This document shows, piece by piece, positions 62,601 through 64,000 of a stretch of DNA of 64,000 nucleotides (position 1 is its first letter; each line of letters starts with the position of its first letter). This DNA comes from Erythrobacter aureus. Lineage in GTDB: Bacteria; Pseudomonadota; Alphaproteobacteria; Sphingomonadales; Sphingomonadaceae. The stretch lies in NCBI RefSeq assembly GCF_003355455.1, contig NZ_CP031357.1, forward strand, positions 102,501 through 166,500, read 5' to 3'. The notes under the pieces were generated by a model. It made no database searches, was not told the origin of the DNA, and worked only from the letters and a program-made list of their open reading frames with translations. A program made the translations under genes and the position numbers.

Positions 62601-64000
62601 GAAAGCGGCACGTGAACGGCCATCTGGTCACCGTCGAAGTCGGCGTTGAAGGCTGCGCAGACCAACGGGTGAAGCTGGATCGCCTTGCCTTCGATCAACA
62701 CGGGCTCGAATGCCTGGATGCCGAGGCGGTGAAGCGTCGGCGCACGGTTGAGGAGGACGGGGTGCTCGCGAATGACCTCGTCGAGAATGTCCCAGACCTC
62801 CTTGCGCTCCTTCTCGACCCACTTCTTCGCCTGCTTGAGGGTCATCGAAAGACCCTTGGCGTCGAGGCGGGCGTAGATGAACGGCTTGAACAGTTCGAGC
62901 GCCATCTTCTTCGGCAGGCCGCACTGGTGCAGCTTAAGTTCGGGGCCGGTCACGATGACCGAACGACCAGAATAGTCGACGCGCTTGCCGAGCAGGTTCT
63001 GACGGAAGCGGCCCTGCTTACCCTTGAGCATGTCGGACAGCGACTTCAGCGGACGCTTGTTGGCGCCGGTGATGACGCGGCCACGGCGGCCGTTGTCGAA
63101 CAATGCGTCGACCGCTTCCTGCAGCATGCGCTTTTCGTTGCGGACGATGATGTCCGGCGCGCGCAGTTCCATCAGGCGTTTCAAACGGTTGTTGCGGTTG
63201 ATCACACGACGGTAAAGGTCGTTGAGGTCCGAAGTCGCGAAACGACCACCGTCCAGCGGCACCAGCGGGCGCAGCTCGGGCGGAATGACCGGCACGACTT
63301 CGAGGATCATCCATTCGGGGCGATTGCCCGATTCGATGAAGCTTTCGACGACCTTCAGGCGCTTGATGATCTTGGCCGGCTTGAGCTTGGACTTGGTGGT
63401 CGCGAGCTCTTCCAGCAGGTCCTCTTTCTCCTGCTCGAGATCGAGATCCATCAGCATGATCTTGACCGCTTCGGCGCCGATCCCGGCGCTGAAGGCGTCT
63501 TCGCCATACTCGTCCTGCGCTTCGAGCAGTTCGTCTTCGGTGAGGAGCTGGAACTTCTCCAGCGGCGTCAGGCCGGGCTCGGTGACGATGTAGCTTTCGA
63601 AATACAGCACGCGCTCGAGCTGCTTCAACTGCATGTCGAGCAGCAGGCCGATGCGCGAAGGCAGCGACTTCAGGAACCAGATATGCGCGACCGGCGCGGC
63701 CAGTTCGATATGGCCCATGCGCTCGCGGCGGACCTTGGTGACGGTCACTTCGACGCCGCACTTCTCGCAGACGACGCCCTTATACTTCATGCGCTTGTAC
63801 TTGCCGCACAGGCATTCGTAATCCTTCACCGGACCGAAGATGCGCGCGCAGAACAGGCCGTCACGTTCGGGCTTGAACGTGCGGTAGTTGATCGTTTCCG
63901 GCTTCTTGATTTCGCCGAAGGACCACGAGCGGATGCGCTCGGGGCTGGCGATGCCGATCTGGATCTCGTCGAAGGTTTCGGGCTTCGCGAGCTGGTTGGT
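59693..64000 (-). CDS. rpoC: RNA polymerase beta' subunit, 5' partial
   Basis: 1435 codons are visible and the frame runs off the right edge at TNQLAKPETFDEI, close to the normal N-terminus, so only a few residues are missing. Zn-finger region DYECLCGKYKRMKYK and VCEKCGVEVT, catalytic Mg-binding AAFNADFDGDQMAVH, and second Cys cluster CEARHGVCATCYGRD are intact. C-terminal tail is acidic. rpoB should be just outside. Confidence 0.98.
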   Translation of the reverse strand, partial: TNQLAKPETFDEIQIGIASPERIRSWSFGEIKKPETINYRTFKPERDGLFCARIFGPVKDYECLCGKYKRMKYKGVVCEKCGVEVTVTKVRRERMGHIELAAPVAHIWFLKSLPSRIGLLLDMQLKQLERVLYFESYIVTEPGLTPLEKFQLLTEDELLEAQDEYGEDAFSAGIGAEAVKIMLMDLDLEQEKEDLLEELATTKSKLKPAKIIKRLKVVESFIESGNRPEWMILEVVPVIPPELRPLVPLDGGRFATSDLNDLYRRVINRNNRLKRLMELRAPDIIVRNEKRMLQEAVDALFDNGRRGRVITGANKRPLKSLSDMLKGKQGRFRQNLLGKRVDYSGRSVIVTGPELKLHQCGLPKKMALELFKPFIYARLDAKGLSMTLKQAKKWVEKERKEVWDILDEVIREHPVLLNRAPTLHRLGIQAFEPVLIEGKAIQLHPLVCAAFNADFDGDQMAVHVPLSLEAQLEARVLMMSTNNILSPANGKPIIVPSQDMVLGLYYLSMERQEGKPEYVEDADGNKVEKLQMFSDMAEVHQALETKQVSLHTKILARVPQADEDGNIVMKRFETTAGRMLIGECLPKNHKVPFDIVNRLLTKKDIADVIDEVYRHTGQKDTVLFADAIMALGFRHAFKAGISFGKDDMIIPEEKDGLVDETKALVADYEQQYQDGLITQQEKYNKVIDAWSRCGDQVADAMMEKIKARPIGKDGVQAEINSIYMMAHSGARGSPAQMKQLAGMRGLMAKPSGEIIENPIISNFKEGLNVLEYFNSTHGARKGLADTALKTANSGYLTRRLVDVSQDCTIVVDDCKTENSLDMRAIVQGGSVIASLGERILGRTVAEDIVNAATGEVIAKAGTLLDEPMIKLIEEAEVQVAKIRSPLVCEARHGVCATCYGRDLARGTPVNIGEAVGVIAAQSIGEPGTQLTMRTFHIGGAAQLNETSHLEAVSDGKVVYRDMPTITDKKGRILSLARNGELAVIDAEGREREIHKVPYGTVLMHKDGGKVKEGDRLAEWDPFSLPIITETSGVVKFQDLIDGTTMEERVDDATGIAQRVVTETKTTGRKKNEDLRPRLTLFNDAGDESEAARYMLAPGTALSVEDGAEVQAGDILARASREAAKTRDITGGLPRVAELFEARLPKDNSVIAKISGKIEFVREYKAKRKIAIVPEEGDAVEYLIPKTKVIDVQEGDFVKKGDTLISGSPNPHDILEVLGVEALAEYLVNEIQEVYRLQGVKINDKHIEVIVRQMLQKVEITDGGDTVLLPGEQVDLEELNETNSKLGRNKQPAVGTPILLGITKASLQTRSFISAASFQETTRVLTQAAVEGKKDTLVGLKENVIVGRLIPAGTGAGMNRMRITASSRDAALRAQWKKTQEAIIAANTAEEEHEAELAQGPEAAIGDDPLASVEGETHGTDADAGDYLNEDAKDGE

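Overview
The window reads as chromosome of an alphaproteobacterium, most likely a sphingomonad close to Erythrobacteraceae. The basis is the GC-rich backbone, two TonB-dependent receptors, a PQQ alcohol dehydrogenase lipoprotein, NDUFA9-like, DUF2312 and DUF1244 proteins, and the style of RpoC and aspartokinase. This placement is by family recognition only; no search was possible.

Layout. Positions 1-3.5 kb hold the end of an AceE-like E1 and a lipoyl E2 of a 2-oxoacid dehydrogenase complex. 3.7-6 kb holds a DUF885 peptidase-like gene and a fumarylacetoacetate-hydrolase gene that face away from each other and have both lost their 5' ends. 6.4-12.8 kb holds a sulfur-amino-acid cluster (methionine gamma-lyase family enzyme, OsmC, TonB receptor, an AhpD-like protein) with an Lrp/AsnC regulator. 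13-14.2 kb has two unknown genes. 14.5-20 kb has a tandem TetR regulator divergent from a TonB receptor and a PhoD phosphatase, with a pair of near-palindromic candidate operators between them.

20.2-37.3 kb is accessory DNA. It begins with a frameshifted IS1182-like element and relics of an older element (frameshifted alpA, truncated vsr, Eco29kI-type nuclease with an in-frame stop). From 23.05 to 37.27 kb lies a 14.2-kb integrative island bounded by a 21/22-nt direct repeat, one copy being the 3' end of an intact tRNA-Leu(CAG). Its right part is a replication/integration module: tyrosine integrase, AlpA-like regulator, VapE-type ATPase and 12-bp iteron-like repeats. Its left part is cargo: an operon of DUF262/DUF1524 protein, beta-class DNA methyltransferase and SF2 helicase restriction subunit, plus a DnaQ-fold protein in which every expected catalytic residue is replaced. 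The whole resembles a phage-satellite-like element carrying defence genes; that is inference.

37.3-64 kb is housekeeping chromosome: SPFH/NfeD membrane pair, PQQ dehydrogenase, PurU and PurT (formate release and formate use), aspartokinase, UbiG, GDPD, RuvC, YebC, pyruvate kinase, GltX, a GGDEF-EAL protein and most of RpoC. Two tandem paralogous 36-residue membrane peptides at 49.3-49.6 kb and a 33-residue one between yebC and ruvC are easy to miss and look real.
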